A stretch of 64,000 nucleotides of DNA from JABDIP01 sp965227455 (GCA_965227455.1 OZ245752.1:1364001-1428000), one strand, 5' to 3'. Counted from the stretch's first letter, positions 52,327-62,711 are shown. Program-made: numbers and translations. Notes: generated by a model from the sequence alone, not told the origin.

Positions 52327-53772
52327 CTACAGGAAGAAGATCCAGCTGATCACTGCAAAGATCGGCATCAGGATCAGGCAGGACCAGATCATATAGCCGA
52401 AGAAGCTCGGCATCGGCACGCCGCGCTCTTCGGCAATGGCGCGGACCATGAAATTGGGCGCGTTGCCGATATAGGTGTTGGCCCCCATGAACACCGCGCC
52501 GGCCGAGATCGCCAGCAGCGTCTGCGACAGCGGTCCCATCAGCACTTCCGGATCGCCGCCCGCGGTGTTGAAGAACACCAGATAGGTCGGCGCATTGTCG
52601 AGGAAGCTGGAGAGGATCCCGGTCAGCCAGAAATAGGCGACGTTGACCGGCTGCCCGTTGGCGTCGCTGACCGCCGAGACCACCGCCGCCAGCGCCCCGT
52701 CCGTGCCGGCCTTCAGGATCGCGATCGCCGGGATGATGGTCAGGAAGATGCCGGCGAACAGCTTGGCAACCTCGACGATGGGGAACCAGGTGAAGCCGTT
52801 GCGCTTGCGGCTCTCGGCACTGGTCAGCAGCAGCGAGCCGCCGGCAATGGCGATCAGCAGCACGTCGCGGGTCAGGTTCTGCAGTTCCACATGCACGTGG
52901 AAGACCGTGAACTCCACGCCCGGCCGCCAGATGCCGCTCAGCAGCACCGCGCCGACCACCCCGGCAAGCAGCAGGATGTTGATACCGCCTTCCATGCCCA
53001 GGGATTCGCTGGTGTCGTCCTCGCCATGGGACAAGGCCCCGCCCTCCTTGCCATACAGGTAGGAATCGGCGGCGAAGTACGCGATCAGCAGGATGATCGA
53101 GACGATGACCATCGGTACGAACATATGCGTCGTCGGCCAGAAGAAATCGACGCCCTTCAGGAAGCCCAGGAACAGCGGCGGATCGCCCAGCGGCGTCAGC
53201 GAGCCGCCGATATTCGCCACCAGGAAGATGAAGAAGACCACGGTGTGAACCTTGTATTTCCGGTTCTCATTGGCCTTCAGCAACGGGCGGATCAGCAGCA
53301 TGGCGGCGCCGGTGGTGCCCATCCAGCTGGCGATGACCGTGCCGATGGCCAGCATGCCCGTATTGACCACCGGCGTGCCCGCCAGCGACCCCTTGACCCG
53401 CACGCCGCCGGCCACCGTGAACAGGGCGCCCAGCAGGATGATGAAGGGGATGTATTCCAGCAGGGCGACGTGCAGCACCTCGAACAGCGCCAATTGCCAG
53501 CCGAACTGCACCGCGAAGGGGATCAGGAAGCCCAGCGCCCAGATCGCCGAGATCTTGCCGAAATGCCGGTGCCAGAACTGCGGCAGGACCAGAGGGAAGA
53601 TGGCGATCGACAGCAGGATGCCGGCGAACGGCACCACCGAAATCAGCGAAAGCGCGCCGCCGTCCAGATGCGGCGCTCCGGCCTCGGCCGCAAGCGACGG
53701 TTCGGCGAATCCGATCAGGGCCGCCGCCGCGATGACGAGGCGCGGGATGCCGGCGGGGGAAATTGACGCCAC
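52327..53772 (-). CDS. NhaD/citrate-transporter-like Na+/H+ antiporter
   Basis: A 481-residue inner-membrane antiporter of the ion-transporter superfamily, about twelve segments. Landmarks are the N-terminal VVPFAGILLSIAIFPLVLPQFWH, IGTVIASWMGTTGAAMLLIRPLL, IGGSLTPLGDPPLFLGFLKG and LSSFLDNAPTYLVFFN, typical of NhaD-type or related sodium:proton antiporters; organic-acid transport is also possible. The start is GTG 53772 with GGAGG eight bases upstream; the longer frame to 53928 lies in non-protein-like sequence. It is divergent from the TAXI gene. Confidence 0.85.
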   Translation of the reverse strand: MASISPAGIPRLVIAAAALIGFAEPSLAAEAGAPHLDGGALSLISVVPFAGILLSIAIFPLVLPQFWHRHFGKISAIWALGFLIPFAVQFGWQLALFEVLHVALLEYIPFIILLGALFTVAGGVRVKGSLAGTPVVNTGMLAIGTVIASWMGTTGAAMLLIRPLLKANENRKYKVHTVVFFIFLVANIGGSLTPLGDPPLFLGFLKGVDFFWPTTHMFVPMVIVSIILLIAYFAADSYLYGKEGGALSHGEDDTSESLGMEGGINILLLAGVVGAVLLSGIWRPGVEFTVFHVHVELQNLTRDVLLIAIAGGSLLLTSAESRKRNGFTWFPIVEVAKLFAGIFLTIIPAIAILKAGTDGALAAVVSAVSDANGQPVNVAYFWLTGILSSFLDNAPTYLVFFNTAGGDPEVLMGPLSQTLLAISAGAVFMGANTYIGNAPNFMVRAIAEERGVPMPSFFGYMIWSCLILMPIFAVISWIFFL

Positions 53773-54053
53773 CGAGAAACCTCCGGAAAGACGGGCAGGA
53801 CCCAGCCCAAGCGAGACTCTGAGTATGGCGAATAGCCTTGCGAGGGCCAAGCCCTGAGCGTCGCCGGCAATCCGGCGAGCGACGCGACGTCCGAAGCACG
53901 TCACGTGGCGACGAACGGCCCCCGGCATCTTCCTCTAGCCGCGCCCACGAGTTTTTCGCATAGTGCCGCCCTTGAAATTCGCGTTCCGCTTGGAAGATTT
54001 CTGAGTCGGACGCCAAGGACAGCGGAAACCCGCACACAAGGGAGGCACAGGAC

Positions 54054-55076
54054 ATGCAGTTCAATTGGGTCCGGACGGTCGTCACCGTCGGTCTGGTCGC
54101 CGCGATGGCGGCGCTCTCCACGATCCCGGGACAGGCCCAGGACAACCGCTCCTACCTGCTGGCGACGGCCGGTACCGGCGGCACCTACTACCCGGTCGGC
54201 GTAGCGCTGGCCACGCTGGTCAAGATCAAGCTCGAGCCGCGCCAGGGCATCGCCATGTCGGCGATCACCTCCGCCGGCTCCGGTGAGAACGTCAAGCTGC
54301 TGCGCGAGAACCAGGCGCAGTTCGCCATCGTGCAGGGCCTGTTCGGCGCCTATGCCGCCAATGGCACCGGACCGCTGGCCGATGACGGGGCGCAGGAGAA
54401 CATGCGCGCCGTCACCATGCTGTGGCAGAACGTCGAGCATTTCGCCATTCGCCGCAGCTTCGTCGACACCGGCACGGTCGACGACCTGATCGCCATGAAG
54501 GGCGAGACCTTCGCCATCGGCGCCCGCAATTCCGGCACCGAAGGCTCCAACCGCCACCTGCTGGGCGGGCTCGGCGTCGCCGATCCGGACAGCCATTTCG
54601 ACGTCGCCTATGTGGGCTACAGCCCCAGCGCGGAAGGCTTCCAGAACGGCAATATCGACGCCGTCAACCCGGCCGCCGGCGCCCCGGTCGGCGCCATGAC
54701 CCGGCTTGCCGCGGCGGTCGGCGACGAGGTCCAGATCCTCAGCTTCACCGACGAGCAGATCGAGCGCGCCAATGCCGGGCTCGGCCTGTGGACGCCCTAT
54801 GTCATTCCGGCCGGAACCTATCCGGGCCAGGATGACGATGTCCGCACCATAGCCCAGCCGAACTTCCTGGCGGTGAACGCCGATGTGGACGAGGACGCGG
54901 TCTACCAGATCACCAAGGCGGTCTACGAGAACCTCGGCTTCCTGCAGAACATCCACCCGGCGACCAAGGCGATGTCGCTGGAGGCGGCCCTGGCCGGTCT
55001 GCCGCTCAGGCTGCATCCAGGCGCTCTGCGCTACTACGAAGAGGCCGGGGTGAACGTCCCCGACAGCCTGCGCTGA
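54054..55076 (+). CDS. TAXI-type TRAP transporter binding protein
   Basis: A 340-residue periplasmic binding protein with signal peptide (residues ~1-25, ends GQAQD) and the TAXI start LLATAGTGGTYYPVGVALA. Further marks are QFAIVQGLFGAYAANG and IGARNSGTEGSNRHLL. TAXI proteins deliver organic acids such as glutamate or 2-oxoglutarate to TRAP permeases. The fused permease is 209 bases downstream, past a palindromic repeat, and the cox genes follow. Ligand not readable. Confidence 0.92.
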   Translation: MQFNWVRTVVTVGLVAAMAALSTIPGQAQDNRSYLLATAGTGGTYYPVGVALATLVKIKLEPRQGIAMSAITSAGSGENVKLLRENQAQFAIVQGLFGAYAANGTGPLADDGAQENMRAVTMLWQNVEHFAIRRSFVDTGTVDDLIAMKGETFAIGARNSGTEGSNRHLLGGLGVADPDSHFDVAYVGYSPSAEGFQNGNIDAVNPAAGAPVGAMTRLAAAVGDEVQILSFTDEQIERANAGLGLWTPYVIPAGTYPGQDDDVRTIAQPNFLAVNADVDEDAVYQITKAVYENLGFLQNIHPATKAMSLEAALAGLPLRLHPGALRYYEEAGVNVPDSLR

Positions 55077-55158
55077 TTGGACCCGACGGGTCGGCGGATT
55101 CGCGCCGCCGGCCCGTCGGCAGGGCTTCACCCTGGTTGCCCGCCACCATCCCACTACC

Positions 55159-55253
55159 ATTGTCATTCCCGCGAAGGCGGGAATCCAGCGGTCCCAAATG
55201 CTCTACCTTCACGAGCGTGATGCCTGGATTCCCGCATTCGCGGGAATGACAAT
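55159..55253. repeat. TCATTCCCGCG palindromic repeat, copy B
   Basis: Inverted arms of 30 bases at 55159-55188 and 55224-55253, with one mismatch. The core TCATTCCCGCGAAGGCGGG plus AATCCAG differs from copy A by one base. It sits between the TAXI binding protein and its permease, so it probably lies within the transcript and can fold. Confidence 0.85.
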
Positions 55254-55285
55254 TGGGGTTGAGATATGAACCGCAACCCGCTGAC

Positions 55286-57418
55286 ATGACAGCCGAACCC
55301 GACGCCGCCCCCAGTCCCGCCGGCGACAGCCACGCCCCGCGCGATCTGAGCGGGCCCATGGCGAGCATCGTCTATGTCGCCGGCATCGGTCTCAGCCTCG
55401 CCCATATCTGGTTCAACACCTTCGGCATCCTCCCGGAGCTGATCCGCAACGCGGCGCATTTCGCCGGCTTCGGTCTGCTCTGCGCGCTGATCTTCCCGCT
55501 GGCACGGCCGCGCAAGCCGGCGGCGGAACGCATGATCGCCTGGATAGACCTGGCGATCGGCTTCACGCTCGTCGCCTGCGTCGCCTACATCCTGGTCCGC
55601 GAGCGGGCGGTGTCCGGCCGCAGCTTCACCAGCGGATGGGACTTCGTCGTCGCCACCACGACCATCCTGATCGCGCTGGAGTTCACGCGGCGGACCACCG
55701 GCTGGATCATCCCGACCATCATCGTTATCGCCCTGACCTATGCCGGCTGGTGGGGCCAGTTCCTCGGCGGCTCGCTGCATTTCCCGGGCCTCACCTACGA
55801 GACCATGCTGCAGCGGAGCATCTATGGCGAGGACGGGATGTTCGGCACCATCGCCAGCATCTCCTCCAGCTTCGTGTTCATGTTCATCCTGTTCGGCGCC
55901 TTCCTGATCACATCGGGCGCCGGCGACTTCATCATCAAGATCGCCCAGGCCCTGGCCGGCCGCATGACCGGCGGTCCGGGATTTGTCGCCGTAATCGGCT
56001 CCGGGCTGACCGGGACCATTTCCGGCTCCGCCGTCGCCAACACCGTGTCGACCGGCGTCATCACCATCCCGCTGATGAAGCAGTCCGGCTTCCCGCCGCG
56101 CTTCGCGGCCGGGGTCGAGGCCGCCTCCTCCACCGGCGGCCAGCTGATGCCGCCGATCATGGGGGCCGGCGCCTTCGTCATGGCCAACTACACCCAGATT
56201 CCCTATCTGCAGATCGTCGCCGTCTCCTTCCTGCCGGCCCTGCTCTACTTCCTCGGCATCGCCTTCTATGTGCGCATCGAGGCCAAGAAGCAGGGTCTGG
56301 TGCCGGCCGGCGGCGAGGCGCCGAAGGTCCTGCCGATCCTGAAGGAGGGCGGCATCGCCTTCCTGCTGCCGCTGGCGGTCCTGGTGGGGCTGCTGGTCTA
56401 CGGCTTCACGCCGACCTATGCGGCCGGCTTCGCCATCGTCTCGGTGGTGGTGGCCAGCTGGCTGACGCCGAACCGCATGGGCGTGCGCAAGGTGCTGGAC
56501 GCGATGGCGCTCGGCGCGCGGACCATTGTGCTGACCGCCATGCTGCTGGTCACGGTCGGGCTGATCGTCAGCGTCATCGCCACCACCGGCCTCGGCAACA
56601 CTTTCTCGCTGATGATCGCCGATTGGGCCGGCGGCAGCCTGCTGGTGGCCATCATCCTGATCGCCATCGCCTCGCTGGTGCTGGGCATGGGGCTGCCGGT
56701 GACCGCCGCCTATATCGTGCTGGCCACATTGTCGGCCCCGGCCCTCTACGTGCTGATAACCGAATCGGCGCTGATCGGCGCGGTCGCCTCCGGAAACGTG
56801 CCGGTTGAGCTGACTGCGATCATCGGTCTGATCGCCCCGCCCGACCTCGCCGCCGGGCTGGGCCAGCCGATGTCCCAGGCGGACGCCGCGGCGCTAGTGG
56901 CCATGGTCCCGCCAGAGATGACCTCCATGGTGCGCGAGGCGACCCTGGACCCGGCGGTGCTGACCACCGCCCTGCTCTCGGCGCATATGATCATCTTCTG
57001 GCTCAGCCAGGATTCCAACGTCACCCCGCCGGTCTGCCTGACCGCCTTTGCCGCCGCGGCGATCGCCGGCACCCGGCCGATGGCGACGGGCTTCACAGCC
57101 TGGAAGATCGCCAAGGCGCTCTACGTGGTGCCGCTGCTGTTCGCCTACACGCCGTTCCTCAGCGGCGACCTGGCGACGGCGCTGACCATCTTCGGCTTCG
57201 GCACGCTCGGCCTTTACGCCATCATCTCGGCCATCGAGGGCCATGCGGAAGCGTCCTATCCCTGGATGCTGCGGCCGGTGATGGCGGGCATCGGCCTCGC
57301 CCTGCTATGGCCCTGGAGCCTGTGGGTCCAGATCGCCGGCGCCGCGCTGCTGGCGGGCTTCATGGCCTGGAACCTGACATCCGGCCGGCGGCTTGCGGCC
57401 GGCCGGGCCGCCGGATAG
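55286..57418 (+). CDS. Fused TRAP transporter permease
   Basis: A 710-residue fused DctQ-DctM type permease of TAXI-TRAP systems, with about 18 membrane segments. The small-subunit part is N-terminal, and the large part includes IYGEDGMFGTIASISSSFVF, GLTGTISGSAVANTVSTG, FAAGVEAASSTGGQLMPPIMG and LVLGMGLPVTAAYIVLA. ATG 55286 is chosen at the start of the cytoplasmic N-tail. Works with the TAXI binding protein upstream using a sodium or proton gradient. Confidence 0.92.
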   Translation: MTAEPDAAPSPAGDSHAPRDLSGPMASIVYVAGIGLSLAHIWFNTFGILPELIRNAAHFAGFGLLCALIFPLARPRKPAAERMIAWIDLAIGFTLVACVAYILVRERAVSGRSFTSGWDFVVATTTILIALEFTRRTTGWIIPTIIVIALTYAGWWGQFLGGSLHFPGLTYETMLQRSIYGEDGMFGTIASISSSFVFMFILFGAFLITSGAGDFIIKIAQALAGRMTGGPGFVAVIGSGLTGTISGSAVANTVSTGVITIPLMKQSGFPPRFAAGVEAASSTGGQLMPPIMGAGAFVMANYTQIPYLQIVAVSFLPALLYFLGIAFYVRIEAKKQGLVPAGGEAPKVLPILKEGGIAFLLPLAVLVGLLVYGFTPTYAAGFAIVSVVVASWLTPNRMGVRKVLDAMALGARTIVLTAMLLVTVGLIVSVIATTGLGNTFSLMIADWAGGSLLVAIILIAIASLVLGMGLPVTAAYIVLATLSAPALYVLITESALIGAVASGNVPVELTAIIGLIAPPDLAAGLGQPMSQADAAALVAMVPPEMTSMVREATLDPAVLTTALLSAHMIIFWLSQDSNVTPPVCLTAFAAAAIAGTRPMATGFTAWKIAKALYVVPLLFAYTPFLSGDLATALTIFGFGTLGLYAIISAIEGHAEASYPWMLRPVMAGIGLALLWPWSLWVQIAGAALLAGFMAWNLTSGRRLAAGRAAG

Positions 57419-57459
57419 GTTGATTCCGCAATCGCATCGCCGCAGGGGGGCATCCGACC

Positions 57460-58095
57460 ATGGATATGAAGGGCGAATACCGCATCGAGGCGCCGCGCCA
57501 GGAGGTCTGGGACGCGCTGAACGACCCGGAGATCCTGAAACGGGCGATCCCCGGCTGCGAGGAGATCGCCAAGACCTCCGACACCGAGATGACGGCCAAG
57601 GTGACCGCCAAGGTCGGGCCGGTGAAGGCAAAGTTCCAGGGTGCGGTCACCCTGTCCGACATCGTCCCGCCGGAGAGCTACACCATCACCGGCGAGGGCA
57701 AGGGCGGTGCCGCCGGCTTCGCCAAGGGCGGCGCCAAGGTGGCGCTGGCCGAGGACGGCGCGGCCACGGTGCTGACCTATGAGGTCAACGCCAATGTCGG
57801 CGGCAAGCTGGCCCAGATCGGCTCGCGGCTGATCGACGGCACGGCGAAGAAGATGGCGGACGATTTCTTCGGCACCTTCGCCACCCTGGTCGGCGGCCCC
57901 GCCCCGGCGGAAGCGGCGGCCCCGGCACCTGAACCTGCCGTCGCCGAGGCAACGCCGGCGGCAGCACCCGCCCCGCCGCCGCCTGCACCGGAGCCGGCAC
58001 CGGAGCCGCGCCAGACCGGGATGAACCCCCTCACCTGGGTCAGCGGCATCATCGTCCTGGTGCTGGTGCTGCTGCTGTTCTACACGCTGGGCTGA
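57460..58095 (+). CDS. coxG: CoxG-type SRPBCC membrane protein
   Basis: A 211-residue protein of the CoxG family. Residues ~1-145 are an SRPBCC (START-like) domain (EYRIEAPRQEVWDALNDPE, GAVTLSDIVPPESYTITGEG). A Pro/Ala-rich linker follows, then one C-terminal membrane anchor (WVSGIIVLVLVLLLFY). CoxG tethers CO dehydrogenase-type molybdenum hydroxylases to the membrane and may help electron transfer. It sits between the TRAP permease and coxSLM, with a convergent gene overlapping its last 16 bases. Confidence 0.88.
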   Translation: MDMKGEYRIEAPRQEVWDALNDPEILKRAIPGCEEIAKTSDTEMTAKVTAKVGPVKAKFQGAVTLSDIVPPESYTITGEGKGGAAGFAKGGAKVALAEDGAATVLTYEVNANVGGKLAQIGSRLIDGTAKKMADDFFGTFATLVGGPAPAEAAAPAPEPAVAEATPAAAPAPPPPAPEPAPEPRQTGMNPLTWVSGIIVLVLVLLLFYTLG

Positions 58096-58739
58096 TCCGG
58101 GCTTGTGCCTTTAGGCGCCTGACCTTGCGGCCGGCGCCGCCCCAACGACTCCAACGCGAACCAGCCCAGGGGTGGGAGGGCATAGAAGGTGGCCAGCAGC
58201 GGCTGGCCGCCGGCGATCAGGGCGACGATCAGGATCGCGCCGGCGACACTGGCAAATCCCCGGATCCTGGGTGTGTCGATGGCGGCACGGTCGGCGAATT
58301 CGCCGAAGCCGGACTCGCCGCCGGCAGGCATCTTATAATCCTCCGGCAGGGCTCCCCGCGCCTTGAGCTGCTCGACCCGCTTGGCGCTCGCGTCGTAACC
58401 GGCGGCCCAGTCGCCCACCCGCCCTGTCTCGTCATCGACGATGTCCCGGTTCTGCGGATCGGACAGCCACATCTGGAAGAAACGGGCCAGCAGCGGCGGC
58501 AGCCCGAGGACAAAGAAATAGAGCGCGCCCAGCGCCCACAGGAAGGCAGTGACCGCCCCCGTCACCAACCCTGGCAGGTCGCCGAACACCAGCCACGCCG
58601 CAAGCGGCACGCAGGCGAGCCAGAGCGCGAAGACCGCGGACGCGATGACCTCCGCGGAAGCGCGTTCGTCCGTATCGGCAGACCAGGGTCGCCAGAGGCG
58701 CAGGCAGATCGTGCGCAGTTGGAAATAGAGTTCGCCCAT
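58080..58739 (-). CDS. Uncharacterised membrane protein between coxG and coxS
   Basis: A 219-residue protein with about four hydrophobic segments (ASAVFALWLACVPLAAWLVF, ALGALYFFVLGLPPLL, GFASVAGAILIVALIAGG, and a last one near PPLGWFAL) and a charged middle part (LSDPQNRDIVDDETGRVGDW). No known family is recognised. It is on the opposite strand to the cox genes, overlapping the coxG stop by 16 bases. ATG 58739 is used; the longer frame to 58862 has no support. Link to the hydroxylase is not shown. Confidence 0.65.
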   Translation of the reverse strand: MGELYFQLRTICLRLWRPWSADTDERASAEVIASAVFALWLACVPLAAWLVFGDLPGLVTGAVTAFLWALGALYFFVLGLPPLLARFFQMWLSDPQNRDIVDDETGRVGDWAAGYDASAKRVEQLKARGALPEDYKMPAGGESGFGEFADRAAIDTPRIRGFASVAGAILIVALIAGGQPLLATFYALPPLGWFALESLGRRRPQGQAPKGTSPDQPSV

Positions 58740-58998
58740 GATTTCGAATGTCCCTGTGAAGCCGTACAAGCGGGTTTCGAGCGGCGCACCGCGGCACGTG
58801 CAGCCGGGATCATAACCTGCAACCGGAAGCAGTCCGTTAATCGCCTCGCGGCCTGTCCTCAAGCCGCCTAGCGCGCTTGACCACCCCCCGCCATCCCCCT
58901 AGCCTCTTGATGTCCGGCTCCCGGCCGGGCCCGGCAAGCGGCGGAGCAAACCGGCGCAGCCGGATTACGCGTGTCGACACGATATTTGGGAGGATCGG

Positions 58999-59478
<480 letters not shown>

Positions 59479-59492
59479 AGGGGAGGCGCGAC

Positions 59493-61847
59493 ATGCCAGA
59501 CGGAATCGGCGAAGCCGTAAAACGCAAGGAAGACCGGCGTTTCCTGACCGGGAAGGGACGCTATACCGACGACATCAACCGGCCGGGCCAGGCGCACGCG
59601 TATTTCCTGCGCTCGCCCCACGCCCATGCCCGCATCAACGGGATCGACACCTCCGCCGCGGCGTCCGCGCCGGGCGTGCTGGCGGTGCTCACCGGAGAGG
59701 AACTGAAGGCGGACGGGCTGGGCGGCCTGATCTGCGGCTGGATGATCCACTCCAAGGACGGCTCGCCGATGAATGCCGGGCCGCATCCCGCCCTCGCCGA
59801 CGGCAAGGTCCGCTATGTCGGCGACCATGTCGCCGTCGTCGTGGCCGACACCTATGCCCAGGCCAAGGACGCGGCGGAGCAGATCGACGTCGACTATGAC
59901 GTGCTGGGTGCGGTGGTCTCCACCGCCGACGCCACTTCCGACGGCCAGCCGACGGTCCATGACGAGATCGCCGCCAACCGGGTCTACGATTGGGAGCTGG
60001 GCGACAAGGCCGCGGTCGACGCCGCCATTGCCGGCGCCCATCACGTCACCAAGGTCGACATCGTCAACAACCGCCTGATCCCCAACGCCATGGAGCCGCG
60101 GGCGGCGATCGGCGATTACGACTCGGGCGACGAGAGCTTCACCCTCTACACCACCAGCCAGAACCCGCATGTGGCGCGGCTGGTGCTGTCCGCCTTTGTC
60201 GGCATCGCGCCGGAGCACAAGCTGCGGGTGATCGCGCCGGATGTGGGCGGCGGCTTCGGCTCGAAGATCTTCATCTATGCCGAGGAGACGGTCTGCCTCT
60301 GGGCCTCGAAGAAGGTCGGGCGGCCGGTCAAATGGACCGGCGAGCGCGTCGAGAGCTTCATGTCCGACGCCCATGGCCGCGACCACGTCACCACGGCCGA
60401 GCTGGCCATGGACGAGAACGGCAAGTTCCTGGCGCTGAAGGTCGATACGGTCGCCAATATGGGCGCGTATCTGTCCACCTTCGCCTCCTGCGTGCCGACC
60501 TATCTCTACGCCACCCTGCTGTCGGGCCAGTACGTCATCCCGTCGATCCACTGCAATGTGGAGGCGGTCTACACCAACACCGCCCCGGTCGATGCCTATC
60601 GCGGCGCCGGCCGCCCCGAGGCGACCTATGTGGTGGAGCACATCGTCGAGACCGCGGCCAGGGAGATGGGCATCGACCCGGCGGAGCTGCGCAAGCGCAA
60701 CTTCGTGCCGGCCGATGCCTACCCGTACGAGACGCCGGTCATCCTGACCTATGATTGCGGCGACTACGGCGCCTCTCTGGACAAGGCGGTGGAGATCGCC
60801 GACTACGCCAATGTGGCGGCCCGCAAGGCGGACGCGCAATCGCGCGGCAAGCTGCACGGGGTCGGCTTCTCGTCCTATATCGAGGCCTGCGGCATCGCGC
60901 CGTCGGCGGCGGTGGGGTCGCTGGGCGCCGGCGTCGGCCTGTGGGAAAGCGGCAAGATCCGCTTCAACGCCACCGGCAACGTGCTGGTCTATACCGGGGC
61001 CCACAGCCACGGCCAGGGGCACGAGACCACCTTCGCGCAGCTCATGTCCTCCTATCTCGGCGTGCCGACCGACCAGGTCGAGGTGATCCATGGCGACACC
61101 GAGAAGACGCCGATGGGCATGGGCACCTATGGCTCGCGCTCGCTGGCGGTGGGCGGTTCGGCTCTGGTCAAGGCGGCCGAGAAGATCATCGCCAAGGGCA
61201 AGAAGATCGCCGCCCATCTGATGGAGGCGTCGGAGGGCGATATCGAGTTTGCCGACGGCAAGTTCACCGTGGCCGGCACCGACAAGGAGAAGACGATCCA
61301 GGAGGTCGCCTTCGCCGCCTATGTGCCTCACAACTACCCGGCCGATCTGGAGCCCGGGCTGGAGGAGTCGGCGTTCTACGATCCGCTGAACTTCACCTTC
61401 CCCGCCGGCACCCAGATCTGCGAGGTGGAGGTCGATCCCGACACCGGCGAGGTAGAGATCACCAACTTCGTCGCGGTCGACGATTTCGGGACCGTCATCA
61501 ACCCGATGATCGTCGAGGGCCAGGTCCATGGCGGCATCGCCCAGGGCGTCGGCCAGGCGCTGCTGGAGGGCTGCGTCTATGACGATAGCGGCCAGCTCGT
61601 GACCGGCTCCTACATGGACTACACCATGCCGCGGGCCGACGATTTGCCCAGCTTCAAGGTCGGCATGACCACCACGGTCAATCCGAACAACCCGCTGGGG
61701 GTCAAGGGCTGCGGCGAGGCCGGGGCCATCGCGGCGCCGGCGGCGGTGATGAACGCCATCACCGATGCCATCGGCACCGACATGCAGATGCCCGCCACGC
61801 CGCTGCGCGTCTGGCAGGCCATCCAATCGGCCCCTGCTGCCGAATAG
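59493..61847 (+). CDS. coxL: Form II CO dehydrogenase-like molybdopterin subunit
   Basis: The 784-residue catalytic subunit of a xanthine-oxidase family enzyme. The active-site loop is AYRGAGR (residues 368-374), the form II signature, whereas true CO-oxidising form I enzymes have AYxCSFR. GVKGCGEAGA near the C terminus holds the conserved catalytic Glu. N-terminal KRKEDRRFLTGKGRYTDDI and the VGGGFGSK cofactor loop also fit. The substrate of form II enzymes is mostly unknown and need not be CO. The subunit order S-L-M also matches form II. Confidence 0.92.
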   Translation: MPDGIGEAVKRKEDRRFLTGKGRYTDDINRPGQAHAYFLRSPHAHARINGIDTSAAASAPGVLAVLTGEELKADGLGGLICGWMIHSKDGSPMNAGPHPALADGKVRYVGDHVAVVVADTYAQAKDAAEQIDVDYDVLGAVVSTADATSDGQPTVHDEIAANRVYDWELGDKAAVDAAIAGAHHVTKVDIVNNRLIPNAMEPRAAIGDYDSGDESFTLYTTSQNPHVARLVLSAFVGIAPEHKLRVIAPDVGGGFGSKIFIYAEETVCLWASKKVGRPVKWTGERVESFMSDAHGRDHVTTAELAMDENGKFLALKVDTVANMGAYLSTFASCVPTYLYATLLSGQYVIPSIHCNVEAVYTNTAPVDAYRGAGRPEATYVVEHIVETAAREMGIDPAELRKRNFVPADAYPYETPVILTYDCGDYGASLDKAVEIADYANVAARKADAQSRGKLHGVGFSSYIEACGIAPSAAVGSLGAGVGLWESGKIRFNATGNVLVYTGAHSHGQGHETTFAQLMSSYLGVPTDQVEVIHGDTEKTPMGMGTYGSRSLAVGGSALVKAAEKIIAKGKKIAAHLMEASEGDIEFADGKFTVAGTDKEKTIQEVAFAAYVPHNYPADLEPGLEESAFYDPLNFTFPAGTQICEVEVDPDTGEVEITNFVAVDDFGTVINPMIVEGQVHGGIAQGVGQALLEGCVYDDSGQLVTGSYMDYTMPRADDLPSFKVGMTTTVNPNNPLGVKGCGEAGAIAAPAAVMNAITDAIGTDMQMPATPLRVWQAIQSAPAAE

Positions 61848-61861
61848 GGAGGGAAAGAAAC

Positions 61862-62659
61862 ATGTACGAGTTCGAATACCACAAGCCCTCCTCGGTCGCC
61901 GACGCGGCGGCGGCGTGCAAGGGCGCATCCGACGGCACCTTCATGGCCGGCGGCCAGACGCTGATCCCGACCTTGAAGCAGCGCCTCGCCTCGCCTTCCG
62001 ACGTGATCGACCTGGGCGGCATCTCGGAGCTCTCGGGCATCCGCCAGGACGGCAACGATCTGGTGATCGGCGCCATGACCACCCATGCCGAGGTGGCGTC
62101 CTCGGACACGGTGAAACAGGCGATCCCGGCCCTGGCGGCCCTGGCCGAGGGCATCGGCGACCCGCAGGTGCGCAATTGCGGCACCATCGGCGGCTCGGTG
62201 GCCAACAACGACCCGGCCGCCGACTATCCGGCCGCCCTGGTCGGGCTCGGCGCCACGGTGCAGACCGACAGCCGCACCATCGCGGCCGACGATTTCTTCA
62301 CCGGGCTGTTCGAGACGGCGCTGAACGAGGGCGAGCTGATCACCGAGATCCGCTTCCCGATCCCGGCCAAGGCGAACTATCAGAAGTTCCCCAACCCGGC
62401 CAGCCGCTACGCCATCGCCGGCGTCATGGTCGCCGAGACATCCGGCGGCGTGCGCGTCGCGGTGACCGGTGCCGGCTCCGACGGCGTCTTCCGCGCCTCG
62501 GACATCGAGTCGGCCCTGTCGGGCGGCCTCAATGCCGGCGCCGTCGACGGCGTCACCATCGCCGCCGACAACCTCAACAGCGACATCCACGCCTCGTCGG
62601 AATACCGCGCCAACCTGGTCAAGGTCATGGCCAAACGCGCGGTCGCCGCGATCGCCTGA
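61862..62659 (+). CDS. coxM: CO dehydrogenase-type hydroxylase, FAD subunit
   Basis: The 265-residue medium, flavin-binding subunit. FAD motifs are AGGQTLIPTLKQRLASPS and TIGGSVANNDPAADYPAAL, with the usual CoxM fold ending VMAKRAVAAIA. It accepts electrons from CoxS and passes them to quinone. The GGGAGGGAAAG ribosome site precedes ATG 61862, 14 bases after coxL. A strong terminator follows. Confidence 0.93.
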   Translation: MYEFEYHKPSSVADAAAACKGASDGTFMAGGQTLIPTLKQRLASPSDVIDLGGISELSGIRQDGNDLVIGAMTTHAEVASSDTVKQAIPALAALAEGIGDPQVRNCGTIGGSVANNDPAADYPAALVGLGATVQTDSRTIAADDFFTGLFETALNEGELITEIRFPIPAKANYQKFPNPASRYAIAGVMVAETSGGVRVAVTGAGSDGVFRASDIESALSGGLNAGAVDGVTIAADNLNSDIHASSEYRANLVKVMAKRAVAAIA

Positions 62660-62683
62660 TCGCCGGCACAGGGCAATCGAAGG

Positions 62684-62711
62684 AGGCGCCGCCTGTTCGC
62701 GGCGCCTTTTT
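62684..62711 (+). terminator. Rho-independent terminator of the cox operon
   Basis: A perfect 9-base stem AGGCGCCGC (62684-62692) and GCGGCGCCT (62699-62707) with a six-base loop, followed by TTTT (62708-62711), 25 bases after the coxM stop. Confidence 0.88.

Noticed and set aside
52195..53766. 523-residue open frame opposite the NhaD-like antiporter
   Set aside because: Repetitive His/Gln/Asp/Arg composition typical of antisense frames in GC-rich DNA.
20059..55253. Palindromic repeats as a CRISPR array
   Set aside because: The repeats are scattered singly, nested and palindromic, with no regular spacer units and no cas genes.
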